Counted from the first letter of the stretch, positions 1 to 7,749 are shown. The stretch is 15,545 nucleotides of DNA from Planctomycetaceae bacterium (GCA_022614795.1 JAKEHX010000662.1:1-15545); one strand, 5' to 3'. The notes: generated by a model not told the origin, from the letters alone. Translations and numbers: made by a program.

Positions 1-1
1 G

Positions 2-1276
2 CCGTCGGGAACGCCGGACACCGGCCACTGGCACGCCTATCCGATCGCAGCAGCCGACGCGATGCTCAAAGCCGCCATCGGCGAGGAAGTTGACCCGGGA
101 ATACTGGCTTTCAATGAGATTCTCGCGGCCTACCAGGCGGGTGATGCGTCCGAATTCAACGGGAGTGTCGTGAAGTTCGACAACCTCGTTACCAGACTGA
201 AGCCGCCGCTCTTGAGCCAGGCCAAAGTCGCCCGCGAATCGATGTTCAACCACGCCGCTCCGTTCAGCCTGGGAGGTGCGCTGTATACCTTCGCGTTCCT
301 CATCGCCCTGGCGGGACTCTTGTTCCGCTATCGCCCGCTCAACTGGGCGGCGCTCACGCTGATCGTGCTCACATTCGGCTTGCACACCTGGGCCCTCTGG
401 ACCCGCATGGAGCTTTCCGGCCGGCCCCCCGTCACCAACCTCTATTCGTCGGCTGTCGCCATTGGCTGGGCGTGCGTCTTGACCGGCATCATCGTCGAGT
501 TGATCTTCCGCCTGGGCCTGGGCAATGTCGTCGCAGCAGTGGCGGGCTTCGCGACCGTCCTCATCGCGGGCCTTTTGGCCAGCGGCGGCGACGACACGGT
601 CGGCGTCATGCAGGCCGTGCTCGACACGCAGTTCTGGCTGGCCACGCACGTGGTCTGCATGTCGCTCGGCTATGCGGCCACGCTTTTTGCGGGCCTCTTT
701 GGCCTGTTGTATCTGATCCTCGGCCTGGGCTCGCCGATTCTCGATAGCCAGTTTCGCCAGATCCTCGGGCGAATCATCTACGGCATCGTCTGCTTTGCGA
801 TTCTGTTCAGCTTTGTGGGCACAGTGCTCGGCGGTTTGTGGGCCGACGATTCTTGGGGCCGCTTCTGGGGCTGGGATCCCAAGGAGAACGGGGCCCTGAT
901 GATCGTGATGTGGAACGCCCTGGTGCTGCACGCCCGCTGGGACAAGATGGTCGGCGACCGCGGCCTGGCCGTCCTCGCCCTCGGCGGCAACATCGTCACC
1001 GCCTGGTCCTGGTTCGGCGTGAACCAGCTCGGCATCGGCCTGCACTCCTACGGCTTCACCAGCGGCGTCGTGCGGGCCCTCATGACCTTTGGCCTGTACA
1101 TGCTCATCTGCGCGGCCTTCGGCGCGTTGCCGCTCTCGTGGTGGTGGAGCCGCAAGAACGACACCAAACACGCCGCCCCTCCAGAGTTCTCGCGCGGACT
1201 GGGCCTGTCGTTCCTTGTCGTCAACGCAGTCTTCCTGGCGGTGTTTGGCTGGTACACCTATCAGGCAGTGGTGTAG
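2..1276 (+). CDS. ccsA: Cytochrome c biogenesis protein, CcsA domain (5'-partial, probably the C-terminal half of a ResB-CcsA fusion)
   Basis: Membrane protein of system II cytochrome c maturation, which delivers haem to apocytochrome c on the outer face of the cytoplasmic membrane. The reading frame is open to the left edge, so the true start lies outside; the ATG at 62 is internal to it. After an approximately 80-residue hydrophilic stretch come about eight hydrophobic segments. The haem-handling tryptophan-rich WWD motif is clear at about 838-900 (WADDSWGRFWGWDPKENGAL). Conserved histidines are visible in LATHVV, LHARWD and GLHSYGF. The hydrophilic stretch (FNEILAAYQAGDASEFN, then FNHAAPFSLG) resembles the linker between the ResB and CcsA parts of fused proteins, so I infer a fusion whose ResB half is off-window. 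The family assignment is firm; the fusion is inferred. The stop TAG is at 1274-1276. Confidence 0.93.
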   Translation, partial: PSGTPDTGHWHAYPIAAADAMLKAAIGEEVDPGILAFNEILAAYQAGDASEFNGSVVKFDNLVTRLKPPLLSQAKVARESMFNHAAPFSLGGALYTFAFLIALAGLLFRYRPLNWAALTLIVLTFGLHTWALWTRMELSGRPPVTNLYSSAVAIGWACVLTGIIVELIFRLGLGNVVAAVAGFATVLIAGLLASGGDDTVGVMQAVLDTQFWLATHVVCMSLGYAATLFAGLFGLLYLILGLGSPILDSQFRQILGRIIYGIVCFAILFSFVGTVLGGLWADDSWGRFWGWDPKENGALMIVMWNALVLHARWDKMVGDRGLAVLALGGNIVTAWSWFGVNQLGIGLHSYGFTSGVVRALMTFGLYMLICAAFGALPLSWWWSRKNDTKHAAPPEFSRGLGLSFLVVNAVFLAVFGWYTYQAVV

Positions 1277-1278
1277 GC

Positions 1279-1482
1279 CCAACATTTGTTCGCCAACTGA
1301 CGAAGGCCGCCGGGTGCGCACGTACGTTTGGGCACAGCTACATTGGGACGGAACATCTTGCGCTGTCGATTCTGGCTGACACGAACGGTGATGCCGCACG
1401 CCTGATCGAGCGCCTCGGAGTCGATCCAAATGCGCTGGGCGCCTGTCCTGCGCTATCCGAAATTCGAGCTGCGGCGCTATAA
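1279..1482 (+). pseudogene. Remnant of a Clp N-terminal (Clp_N) domain, no start codon
   Basis: Immediately after the ccsA stop, in another frame, about 65 codons read like one Clp_N repeat, the substrate/adaptor-binding domain at the front of ClpA/ClpB/ClpC unfoldases. Visible family features are AAGCARTFGHSYIGTEHLA followed by LSIL and then ARLIERLGVDPNAL, matching the usual pattern of small residues, GH.YIGTEH and a helix ending in LGVD. There is no ATG, GTG or TTG in this frame near the domain; the frame only continues upstream antiparallel to nothing useful, through the ccsA coding region. No AAA+ module follows and the frame stops with TAA at 1480-1482. I call it a decayed fragment. It could instead be a small Clp_N-only protein using a rare CTG start. 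Confidence 0.55.
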
Positions 1483-1590
1483 CGTCGTGTCAACCTACGA
1501 TGCAAGCCCTCGCGGCCGCCGGTAATAAAGCCCACCTTGCGCCGGCTGCCTGGTTTCACTGGTGTTCTCCCTGCAGTCCTCGCTAAAGGA

Positions 1591-1644
1591 ATGACCATGC
1601 TTCTCTTGTTTGTGGCCGCTGCTCTCGTAGCTGGTCTGCATTAG
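1591..1644 (+). CDS. Possible 17-residue hydrophobic peptide ahead of the ABC exporter genes
   Basis: An ATG at 1591 (or 1597) opens a very short frame ending with TAG at 1642-1644. The predicted peptide MTMLLLFVAAALVAGLH is almost wholly hydrophobic, like a single membrane helix or a leader peptide. A purine-rich AAAGGA at 1585-1590 sits at suitable distance from the second ATG. It ends 24 bases before the preferred start of the ABC ATPase, so it could be a leader ORF of that operon. The frame is also open upstream, back to the TAA that ends the Clp_N remnant, so it may merely be part of the same decayed region. The evidence is weak. Confidence 0.2.
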   Translation: MTMLLLFVAAALVAGLH

Positions 1645-1668
1645 TCATTGTCGTACTGGAAGGCCAAC

Positions 1669-2556
1669 ATGATTCGCGCCCGCGACTTGCGAAAAGCCTA
1701 TGCGAAGATTCAGGCTGTTGACGGGGTCAGCTTGGAGTTGGTCGCCGGCGAGACGTTCGGCCTTCTCGGTCCCAACGGCGCAGGCAAGACGACGACGATT
1801 TACATGCTGATCGGAGCGTTGCGGCCCGACGACGGCGAAGTCGCCATCAACGGCTCGACCGATCCGACGCGACCGGATGTTCGCCGCCAAATTGGCGTGG
1901 CGCCGCAGGTCGAAGCCCTTTATGACGAGCTCAGTGCCGTGGAGAACCTTTCGTTTTTCGGCAGACTGTACAGCCTGTCAGGAGATCGACTCAAACAGCG
2001 CGTGAGCTGGTGCCTCGGCTTGGCGGGGCTGGCCGCTCGCGCCGGTGACCGCGTTAAAACGTATTCGGGCGGCATGAAGCGGCGGCTCAACCTGGCGTGT
2101 GCTTTGGTGCATGATCCGCCGGTCCTGCTTCTCGATGAGCCAACCGCCGGCGTCGATCCGCAGTCCCGCAATCACCTCCTCGACTCGATCGAAGAGTTGG
2201 CGCGTGCGGGCCGCACCATCCTCTACACCACTCATTATATGGAAGAGGCCGGGCGGCTCTGCGATCGAGTCGCCATCATGGATCAGGGCAAGATTCTGGC
2301 CGTCGATACTGTGGACGAACTCTTGCGGAAGCATGGTGGCGATTCCATGCTCGAGGCCGAGCTGGGGCAAATCCCCGAAGGCGTCTCCTTGCCCGCGCCA
2401 CTGGAGGGCAACATGCTCCGCTTTGCCAGCGACCAGCCTTTCGAGGATGCCAACCGGCTCAGGAACGCGGGCGTCCAGTTCGTTCGCTTTCACGTCGATC
2501 GGCCCAGCCTCGAATCCGTGTTTTTGAACCTGACCGGCCGGAGGCTTCGCGACTGA
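1669..2556 (+). CDS. ABC transporter ATP-binding protein (ABC-2 type exporter, NatA/CcmA-like)
   Basis: Cytoplasmic ATPase that powers the membrane partner encoded next to it. I prefer the ATG at 1669 because GGAAGG lies five bases upstream and the protein then begins MIRARDLRKAY, as is usual; a TTG at 1648 is an alternative. In the 295-residue protein all nucleotide-binding elements are intact: Walker A GPNGAGKT (34-41), Q-loop glutamine 80, signature YSGGM (132-136), Walker B LLLDEP (153-158) with the D-loop GVD, and switch histidine 189 in TTHYMEE. The C-terminal end PSLESVFLNLTGRRLRD is typical of ATPases paired with ABC-2 permeases. It is followed after 8 bases by the permease, so the two are almost certainly co-transcribed. 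The substrate cannot be read from the sequence. Confidence 0.93.
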   Translation: MIRARDLRKAYAKIQAVDGVSLELVAGETFGLLGPNGAGKTTTIYMLIGALRPDDGEVAINGSTDPTRPDVRRQIGVAPQVEALYDELSAVENLSFFGRLYSLSGDRLKQRVSWCLGLAGLAARAGDRVKTYSGGMKRRLNLACALVHDPPVLLLDEPTAGVDPQSRNHLLDSIEELARAGRTILYTTHYMEEAGRLCDRVAIMDQGKILAVDTVDELLRKHGGDSMLEAELGQIPEGVSLPAPLEGNMLRFASDQPFEDANRLRNAGVQFVRFHVDRPSLESVFLNLTGRRLRD

Positions 2557-2564
2557 AGCGAGCC

Positions 2565-3842
2565 ATGCTCACACTCACCGTGAAAGACCTGCTCTTGCTC
2601 TGGCGCAACAAGGCCGCGCTGGTCTGGGTCATCGTGTTTCCATTGGCCTTTGGCCTGACCTACGGCGCTGTCATAGCGGGCAACGCGGGCCGCCGCGCCA
2701 AGCTGGGTATCGCCCTCGTGGACGAGGACCAATCGCCCGCCTCGAAAGCCCTGGCCGCCAGGCTTGCTCAACACCAATCGGTCCGCTTCGTCACATCGCT
2801 CGCGGATGGACAGCCGTTCGACGGCGAATCGGCTGCCCAGCAGGTGCGCCGCGGCGACCTCACCGCGTACCTGGTTCTGCGTCCCAGTTTTGGCGAGTCG
2901 TTGCGCTCCTTCGGCCAGGGCGGCAAGAAAATCGAACTCGGCATCGATCCGAGCCGTCAAGCGGAAGCTGGATTTCTTCAGGGCATCGTGATGGAAGCGA
3001 CGTTTGCCGTTCTCGCGGATCAGTTCACAAACCCGGAAGAAATCCGCAAATGGCTCAAAGTCGGGCGACAAGAAATCGAGCACGCGCGGGAGCTGACTGA
3101 GACGCAAAAGCAAATCCTCCTGGAGTTCTTCGCCCTGGTTGACGACTTGGTGCCCCAACTGGTGGGCGACATAAGCCCCGGCGAGGAAGGACCCTTCGGC
3201 GGTCTGAAACTCGACGTGGTGCCCGTGACCTACGACCTCCAGCCGCGCAGCGCGTTCGAGATTACTTTTCCGTGTTCGATCCTTTGGGCCGTTCTCAGTT
3301 GCATGTTGACATTTACGATGTCGATCGTCACCGAACAAAAGCAAGGGACTCTGTTACGGCTGCGTGTGGCGCCTCTCGGCAAAATGCACATTCTCGGAGG
3401 CAAGGGGCTGGCGTGTTTCCTGTCCTGTTTCGGCACGGCCTGCATCCTCTTGCTCCTCGGAGTCACTTGTCTGGGGGTGCGCGTGTCCAGTTGGCCCTAT
3501 ATGCTCATCAGCATCACCGCCATGGCCGTGTGCTTCTCTGGGCTCATGATGCTCCTCTCCGTCCTGGGTCGCACCGAGCAAGCCGTCGTCGGTTCCGCAA
3601 TGGCAATTATGTTGGTGATGGCGACGCTGGGAGGCGGCCTGGTTCCACTCATCGCCATGCCCGATTGGATGCTGGCCATGAGCCACATCTGCCCTGCCAA
3701 ATGGGGCGTCCTGGCCCTGGAAGGCGCCATCTGGCGAGGCTTCAATCTCGCTGAAATGTTGCTCCCCTGGGGCATCCTGCTCTCGGTCGGCGTGTTGAGT
3801 TTCGGCGTGGGAGCGTGGATCCTGTCGCGTCGTGCATTTTGA
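2565..3842 (+). CDS. ABC-2 type transporter permease
   Basis: Integral membrane half of the exporter. The 425-residue protein has the ABC-2 layout: one N-terminal membrane segment (about 18-38), a long extracytoplasmic region (about 40-235), and a block of five membrane segments (about 236-256, 281-302, 312-333, 340-363, 399-420). The loop after the second segment, EQKQGTLLRLRVAP (257-270), is the conserved ABC-2 motif that contacts the ATPase. The extracytoplasmic region starts with the common fold seen in these exporters (LGIALVDEDQSP) and contains a charged, helix-prone stretch at about 158-200. The ATG at 2565 follows the ATPase stop by 8 bases. The substrate is unknown; lipid, drug or peptide export are all possible in this family. 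Confidence 0.9.
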   Translation: MLTLTVKDLLLLWRNKAALVWVIVFPLAFGLTYGAVIAGNAGRRAKLGIALVDEDQSPASKALAARLAQHQSVRFVTSLADGQPFDGESAAQQVRRGDLTAYLVLRPSFGESLRSFGQGGKKIELGIDPSRQAEAGFLQGIVMEATFAVLADQFTNPEEIRKWLKVGRQEIEHARELTETQKQILLEFFALVDDLVPQLVGDISPGEEGPFGGLKLDVVPVTYDLQPRSAFEITFPCSILWAVLSCMLTFTMSIVTEQKQGTLLRLRVAPLGKMHILGGKGLACFLSCFGTACILLLLGVTCLGVRVSSWPYMLISITAMAVCFSGLMMLLSVLGRTEQAVVGSAMAIMLVMATLGGGLVPLIAMPDWMLAMSHICPAKWGVLALEGAIWRGFNLAEMLLPWGILLSVGVLSFGVGAWILSRRAF

Positions 3843-3911
3843 CGTCGAACAGAACGTTCCACGCCAGGATGATAACGGCGAGGTGCTAAGCCGTGACTTC
3901 ACACCACCCCA

Positions 3912-4901
3912 ATGCATGAGCGATTGACCACAGCGGAATTGTTAGCGGCATTGTTGTCCGCTCTCCTATGGATTGTCTTTTTCCCGGTTTGGCTGGTCGT
4001 CCAAATGCTTTACATGGCCCACTTGATTTTCGCCAGTCGAAAACTGGGAGTCTCGGCAACGGCGCTGTCTCCCATGACGATGCGGTGGCTGCAACATCAG
4101 CTCGGGCTAAGGCGGGATGAGGCTTGCGCGAAACTGATAAAGGTTCTGCCGAACCATTGCTACGCCGGGTTACATGCTGCCGCGATTCCAGTGTTGCTGG
4201 GCCATCGGTTGACCGGGTTCGTTCCGAAAAAACTCCGTTATCCCTATGAAGGAATTCCGCCCCCGGGGCATTCGTCGTCCGTCCGGGCGACTTTTGTTGA
4301 TGCCGCGATTGAACGTTATCTGCCGGGCGTCGAACAATTTGTCGAGCTCGGCGCGGGTTATGACACGCGGACCGTGCAACTCCAACACAACCAACGGATT
4401 AGCTGTTTTGAGGTTGATTTGGCGAAGACGCAGCAAATGAAGCGCGAGCGATTGCATCAATGCGGAGTGGATGCCAGCGGGATCAAATTCGTCCCCGCGA
4501 ATTTTTTGACGGACAATTGGCTGGATAATCTGGCCAAGGCCGGTTTTGATCCGCGAAAGCCCACGTTCTTTCTTTGGGAGGGTGTGACGTATTACCTGAG
4601 TCGCGAGGCGATGGAGAAAACATTTCGGACCATTGCCACGATGCCGCCGGGCAGCGTGGTGGTGTTCGATTATGGCACCGATGCGAACCTCAAAGACCCC
4701 CTTTGTCACCTTAGCAAAGCCGTCCTGAAAGCGGTTCGTGAACCTCAAACCTTCTGGATTTCAAGCGAGCCGCCCGTGAAGAAAAACCTGGCCGCACTGA
4801 TGGATACATACGGCTTGTCTTTGAGCGAACATTTGAACTACGGCCGCGAAACGAAGCGCAAACGCGCGTTCGGCGGCTTGGCAGCAGCGGTGGTTAAGTG
4901 A
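3912..4901 (+). CDS. SAM-dependent methyltransferase, leucine carboxyl methyltransferase (Ppm1/LCM, TIGR00027) type, with N-terminal hydrophobic segment
   Basis: Putative class I methyltransferase of 329 residues. The SAM-binding glycine motif ELGAGYDTR is at 145-153, an acidic residue of strand 2 follows in CFEVDL (165-170), and FLWEGVTYYLS (220-230) is the hallmark of the LCM-type family; the arginine of SVRATFVD (about 125) fits the family too. Bacterial members mostly have unknown acceptors. Unusually, residues 9-40 are strongly hydrophobic (LLAALLSALLWIVFFPVWLV), suggesting membrane attachment. It lies 69 bases downstream of the permease on the same strand and might share its transcript. 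Sampled 60-base stretches run from 45 to 60 % G+C, against 63 % in the ATPase gene, which hints at a different origin. No clear ribosome binding site precedes the ATG. Confidence 0.82.
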   Translation: MHERLTTAELLAALLSALLWIVFFPVWLVVQMLYMAHLIFASRKLGVSATALSPMTMRWLQHQLGLRRDEACAKLIKVLPNHCYAGLHAAAIPVLLGHRLTGFVPKKLRYPYEGIPPPGHSSSVRATFVDAAIERYLPGVEQFVELGAGYDTRTVQLQHNQRISCFEVDLAKTQQMKRERLHQCGVDASGIKFVPANFLTDNWLDNLAKAGFDPRKPTFFLWEGVTYYLSREAMEKTFRTIATMPPGSVVVFDYGTDANLKDPLCHLSKAVLKAVREPQTFWISSEPPVKKNLAALMDTYGLSLSEHLNYGRETKRKRAFGGLAAAVVK

Positions 4902-4932
4902 TGCGAACCTAGTTCATGGGTAGATTCAAGGG

Positions 4933-4946
4933 CGATCGGCCGATCG
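4933..4946. repeat. Perfect 14-bp palindrome
   Basis: CGATCGGCCGATCG reads identically on both strands. It lies 32 bases after the methyltransferase stop and directly before an AT-rich inverted repeat. It could be an operator, a modification site or part of the neighbouring repeat element; nothing in the sequence decides this. Confidence 0.6.
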
Positions 4947-4948
4947 GA

Positions 4949-5041
4949 CAATTTGCAATTTGCATTTAGCAATTTGCAATCGCACGCGTGGCGAATCGAT
5001 GCCGGTTTCGATTGCAAATTGAACATTGCAAGTGCAAATTG
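4949..5041. repeat. Nested AT-rich inverted repeat built from CAATTTGCA words
   Basis: The inner arms AATTTGCAATCG (4971-4982) and CGATTGCAAATT (5009-5020) are exact reverse complements around a 26-base loop. Outer arms CAATTTGCAATTTGCA (4949-4964) and TGCAAGTGCAAATTG (5027-5041) pair with one mismatch or indel. The whole is about 93 bases and strikingly AT-rich for this genome. It fills much of the 272-base gap between the methyltransferase and sodA. It may be a copy of a dispersed intergenic repeat or a structured leader. Confidence 0.6.
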
Positions 5042-5046
5042 TTCTC

Positions 5047-5066
5047 GGGGGTCTTCAACGTCCCCC
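5047..5066 (+). terminator. GC hairpin upstream of sodA (terminator-like or leader structure)
   Basis: GGGGG at 5047-5051 and CCCCC at 5062-5066 can pair around a ten-base loop. There is no T-run after it, so a canonical intrinsic terminator is unlikely. It could end transcription from the methyltransferase gene or be part of the sodA leader. Confidence 0.25.
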
Positions 5067-5173
5067 AATTGCCGCCTCTGGGCGCGCGCGGTATCGTCGC
5101 CTGAAGGCGTCGTTTGACGCACGAACGCCCCTCGCCACCCCAGCCGCACGACCCCAGCCACAGGAGCCCCACG

Positions 5174-5797
<624 letters not shown>

Positions 5798-5805
5798 CAC
5801 CGTAG

Positions 5806-5832
5806 GCCGGGGCACCCGCATCGCGGGTCGGC
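5806..5832. terminator. Hairpin between the convergent sodA and tsaB genes
   Basis: ACCCGC (5814-5819) and GCGGGT (5823-5828) form a stem with a three-base loop, extended by GCCG (5806-5809) and CGGC (5829-5832) beyond a four-base bulge. It lies in the 41-base gap between two converging stop codons, a good position for a bidirectional terminator, though a T-tract is missing. It begins with GTAGGCC, as does the hairpin at 8504. Confidence 0.4.
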
Positions 5833-5838
5833 TCCGCG

Positions 5839-6573
5839 TTATGGGAGCTGCGAGTGGTCTTCACGCGGAGCGTGAGCACTTCGGTGTTTCTCCTCCGCCG
5901 CACTCGGCCGCAGATATTTTGGCGCGAGCTTCCACAGGTCATCGCGCCGGCCCGCTTGATAGTGCCGCCAGGCCACGCGGCCGACCGTGGCGGAATGCGG
6001 CGTGCGGCAGGCAGGATCGACAGCCACGACTCCCGTCGGCAGCCGGTCGATCAAGCGATTGATGCCAGACCCTGTCACCAGGCAGCCTGGCTGGAGTTGG
6101 GCCAGCCATGTGTCCACCGGGACAATGCGGTCGATGTCCAGCCGCTTCAGCTCGCCCCCTGCCCAGCAAAACCTGGCCTGAAACAGCTCCTTCCGCTGGG
6201 CGTCGAGCACCACATGCACGTCGCGTGAGGACTGATCGTTCAATGGGACCTGGGCCGCGACTACTTCCAACGTGTCCACGCCAAGGCATTCGCAGCCGAT
6301 CGAATAGGCAAAGGTCTTGGCGACCGTGACTCCCACGCGCAGTCCGGTGAACGACCCCGGCCCGACCGTCACAGCCACCAGGCCGACGTCCGCGGGTCGC
6401 TTCCCAGCCTCTGCAAGCACGTCGCCAATCGCTGGAATCAGTGTCTGGGCCGACCGCGAACCGCCCGGCAGCACGTACTGTGACAACACGTTGTCGCACT
6501 CCGCCCCCAGATTACAGCCCAGCAGGGCGACGGAGCCCGCCTGCGACGATGTTTCCAGTCCCAGGATCAGCAA
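5839..6573 (-). CDS. tsaB: tRNA threonylcarbamoyladenosine biosynthesis protein TsaB
   Basis: TsaB is the partner of TsaD and TsaE in making the t6A modification at position 37 of ANN-decoding tRNAs. The family core is evident: LILGLETSS at the N-terminus and GPGSFTGLRVGV at 71-82, with SVAL, LIPAI and the downstream ASKHA-fold pattern. I choose the TTG at 6573: AGGGAG lies nine bases upstream (6583-6588 on the plus strand) and the protein then starts with the conserved strand, giving 244 residues, close to the usual 230-240. The frame is open further upstream to 6756, but that sequence shows no homology. The last approximately 20 residues are hydrophilic and unconserved. It is divergent from the first metallophosphoesterase and convergent with sodA. 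Confidence 0.88.
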   Translation of the reverse strand: MLILGLETSSQAGSVALLGCNLGAECDNVLSQYVLPGGSRSAQTLIPAIGDVLAEAGKRPADVGLVAVTVGPGSFTGLRVGVTVAKTFAYSIGCECLGVDTLEVVAAQVPLNDQSSRDVHVVLDAQRKELFQARFCWAGGELKRLDIDRIVPVDTWLAQLQPGCLVTGSGINRLIDRLPTGVVAVDPACRTPHSATVGRVAWRHYQAGRRDDLWKLAPKYLRPSAAEEKHRSAHAPREDHSQLP

Positions 6574-6684
6574 CGCGTTACACTCCCTACAATTCCCCTG
6601 ACCGCCAGCACGGGCCCCGACCACGAGCACCAGAGCCTCGCGGTATTCCGCATAACGTGCACGACTCGTCACAACCGGCTTACC

Positions 6685-6713
6685 TTGACCAAACCCTATA
6701 CCAGTTCTAGACT
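6685..6713 (+). promoter_or_regulatory. Candidate sigma-70-type promoter for the metallophosphoesterase genes
   Basis: TTGACC (6685-6690) matches the -35 consensus in five of six bases. After exactly 17 bases TAGACT (6708-6713) matches the -10 box in four of six. It lies about 88 bases upstream of the GTG start at 6801, in the divergent region with tsaB. Prediction from pattern only. Confidence 0.35.
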
Positions 6714-6800
6714 TGGCTGTTTGACCGCCGTCCATCGCGGGGCCGCGTCCACCCATCTGCCCCCGTGCAATCTGCGTGTCGGTGCCCCCGAGGTTGTGGC

Positions 6801-7553
6801 GTGAAGCGTGCCCTGATTAGCGATATCCATGCCAATCTGGACGCGCTCCGGGTCGTGCTCGACGATATCCGCGGCCAGGGCATTCGCGAAACGTACTGCC
6901 TGGGGGACATTGTGGGCTACGGCCCCAATCCGTGCGAGTGCCTGGACGAGGTGATCGCCAAGGCCAAAATCACCATCCTGGGCAACCACGACCAGGCCAC
7001 GCTCTTCGATCCCGACGGCTTCAACCCGATTGCGTTGCGGGCCGTTTATTGGACCCGCGATCAGTTGGAACACGGCCCGGGAACGCCCATTCAAAAGAAC
7101 AAGCGGTGGGATTTTCTCGGCGAGCTGCACCGCACCCATAGCGAGGGGGACTACCTCTTCGTGCATGGTTCGCCCCGCGAACCGACCAACGAATACGTCT
7201 TTCCGGAGGATATCTACAACCAGCGGAAGATGGAGGCCCTGTTCGGCCGCATCCAGAAATATTGCTTCCAGGGCCACACGCACCTGCCCGGCATCTTTAC
7301 CGACGATTTCCGCTTCATCACGCCCGAAGACTGCAACTATCAGTACATGCTGGCCGAGCAGAAAGTGATGGTCAATGTGGGGAGCGTCGGCCAGCCGCGC
7401 GACGGCGATCCGCGGGCCTGCTACGTGATTCTCGAGGACGGCGCGGTCACGTTCCGCCGCCTGGAGTATCCGGTCGAGGAAACGCGCCGTAAGATCTACG
7501 ACCAGCCGGATCTGGATAACGCCCTGGGCGACCGGCTGATCTCAGGGCGGTGA
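6801..7553 (+). CDS. Metallophosphoesterase family protein (calcineurin-like, Metallophos_2), first of a tandem pair
   Basis: Putative two-metal phosphoesterase of 250 residues. All metal-site motifs are present: SDIH with Asp8 and His10, GDIVGYGPNP (35-44) with Asp36, GNHDQ with Asn62 and His63, VHGS with His122, and GHTH with His159 and His161. The extended GYGPNP and GSVGQPRDGDPRACY blocks place it with the small YfcE/diadenosine-tetraphosphatase-like group; the substrate is unknown. The GTG at 6801 is preferred over an ATG at 6765 because GAGG sits seven bases before it and because the paralogue downstream starts at exactly the equivalent residue (MKRAIISDIHANL). It is followed by a close paralogue at 7750. 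Confidence 0.9.
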   Translation: MKRALISDIHANLDALRVVLDDIRGQGIRETYCLGDIVGYGPNPCECLDEVIAKAKITILGNHDQATLFDPDGFNPIALRAVYWTRDQLEHGPGTPIQKNKRWDFLGELHRTHSEGDYLFVHGSPREPTNEYVFPEDIYNQRKMEALFGRIQKYCFQGHTHLPGIFTDDFRFITPEDCNYQYMLAEQKVMVNVGSVGQPRDGDPRACYVILEDGAVTFRRLEYPVEETRRKIYDQPDLDNALGDRLISGR

Positions 7554-7555
7554 AG

Positions 7556-7569
7556 CCCGGCAGGCCGGG
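7556..7569. terminator. Short GC hairpin after the first metallophosphoesterase
   Basis: CCCGG (7556-7560) pairs with CCGGG (7565-7569) around a four-base loop, starting two bases after the stop codon. There is no T-run, so termination is only a possibility. Confidence 0.25.
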
Positions 7570-7570
7570 A

Positions 7571-7712
7571 ATGACCAAATCTCAAGCACCAAATCGCAAA
7601 CAAGCACCAAGCAGCAATGTCCAATGATAGAAACCGGGCGCCTGGCCGTTTCGAGCATTGGGACTTGATCATTCGAATTTGTTTGGTCATTGTTGCTTGG
7701 TCCTTGGTGCTT
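7571..7712. repeat. Imperfect inverted-repeat element between the two metallophosphoesterase genes
   Basis: The left half is made of words such as ATGACCAAA, AAGCACCAA and CCAAGCAGCAATG; the right half holds their complements. Pairs seen: CCAATG (7621-7626) with CATTGG (7656-7661); GAAAC and GG (7630-7637) with CCGTTTC (7646-7652); CCAAGCAGCAATG (7607-7619) with CATTGTTGCTTGG (7688-7700), 12 of 13; AAGCACCAA (7584-7592) with TTGGTGCTT (7704-7712); ATGACCAAA (7571-7579) with TTTGGTCAT (7682-7690). The core 7621-7661 forms a good hairpin. This looks like a non-coding dispersed repeat; no gene is visible in the spacer. Confidence 0.6.
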
Positions 7713-7749
7713 CTTCCGGCGTTGACCTAAGCGCCTGTGACGCTCCCTC

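Noticed and set aside
838..1278. Treating the Clp_N frame as a long gene overlapping ccsA
   Set aside because: Upstream of about 1279 the frame gives an Arg-rich product without Clp similarity, as expected from an alternative frame of the CcsA coding sequence.
1648..1668. TTG at 1648 as start of the ABC ATPase
   Set aside because: The ATG at 1669 has GGAAGG at proper spacing and gives the usual N-terminus; the seven extra residues have no family support.
2490..3344. Antisense open frame (about 284 codons) opposite the ABC permease
   Set aside because: It covers the permease coding sequence, has no family motif and no credible ribosome binding site; the sense strand protein is well supported.
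4949..5041. Possible short CRISPR-like array of CAATTTGCA repeats
   Set aside because: The words are too short, are arranged as inverted rather than direct repeats, and have no equal-length spacers; no cas gene is in the window.
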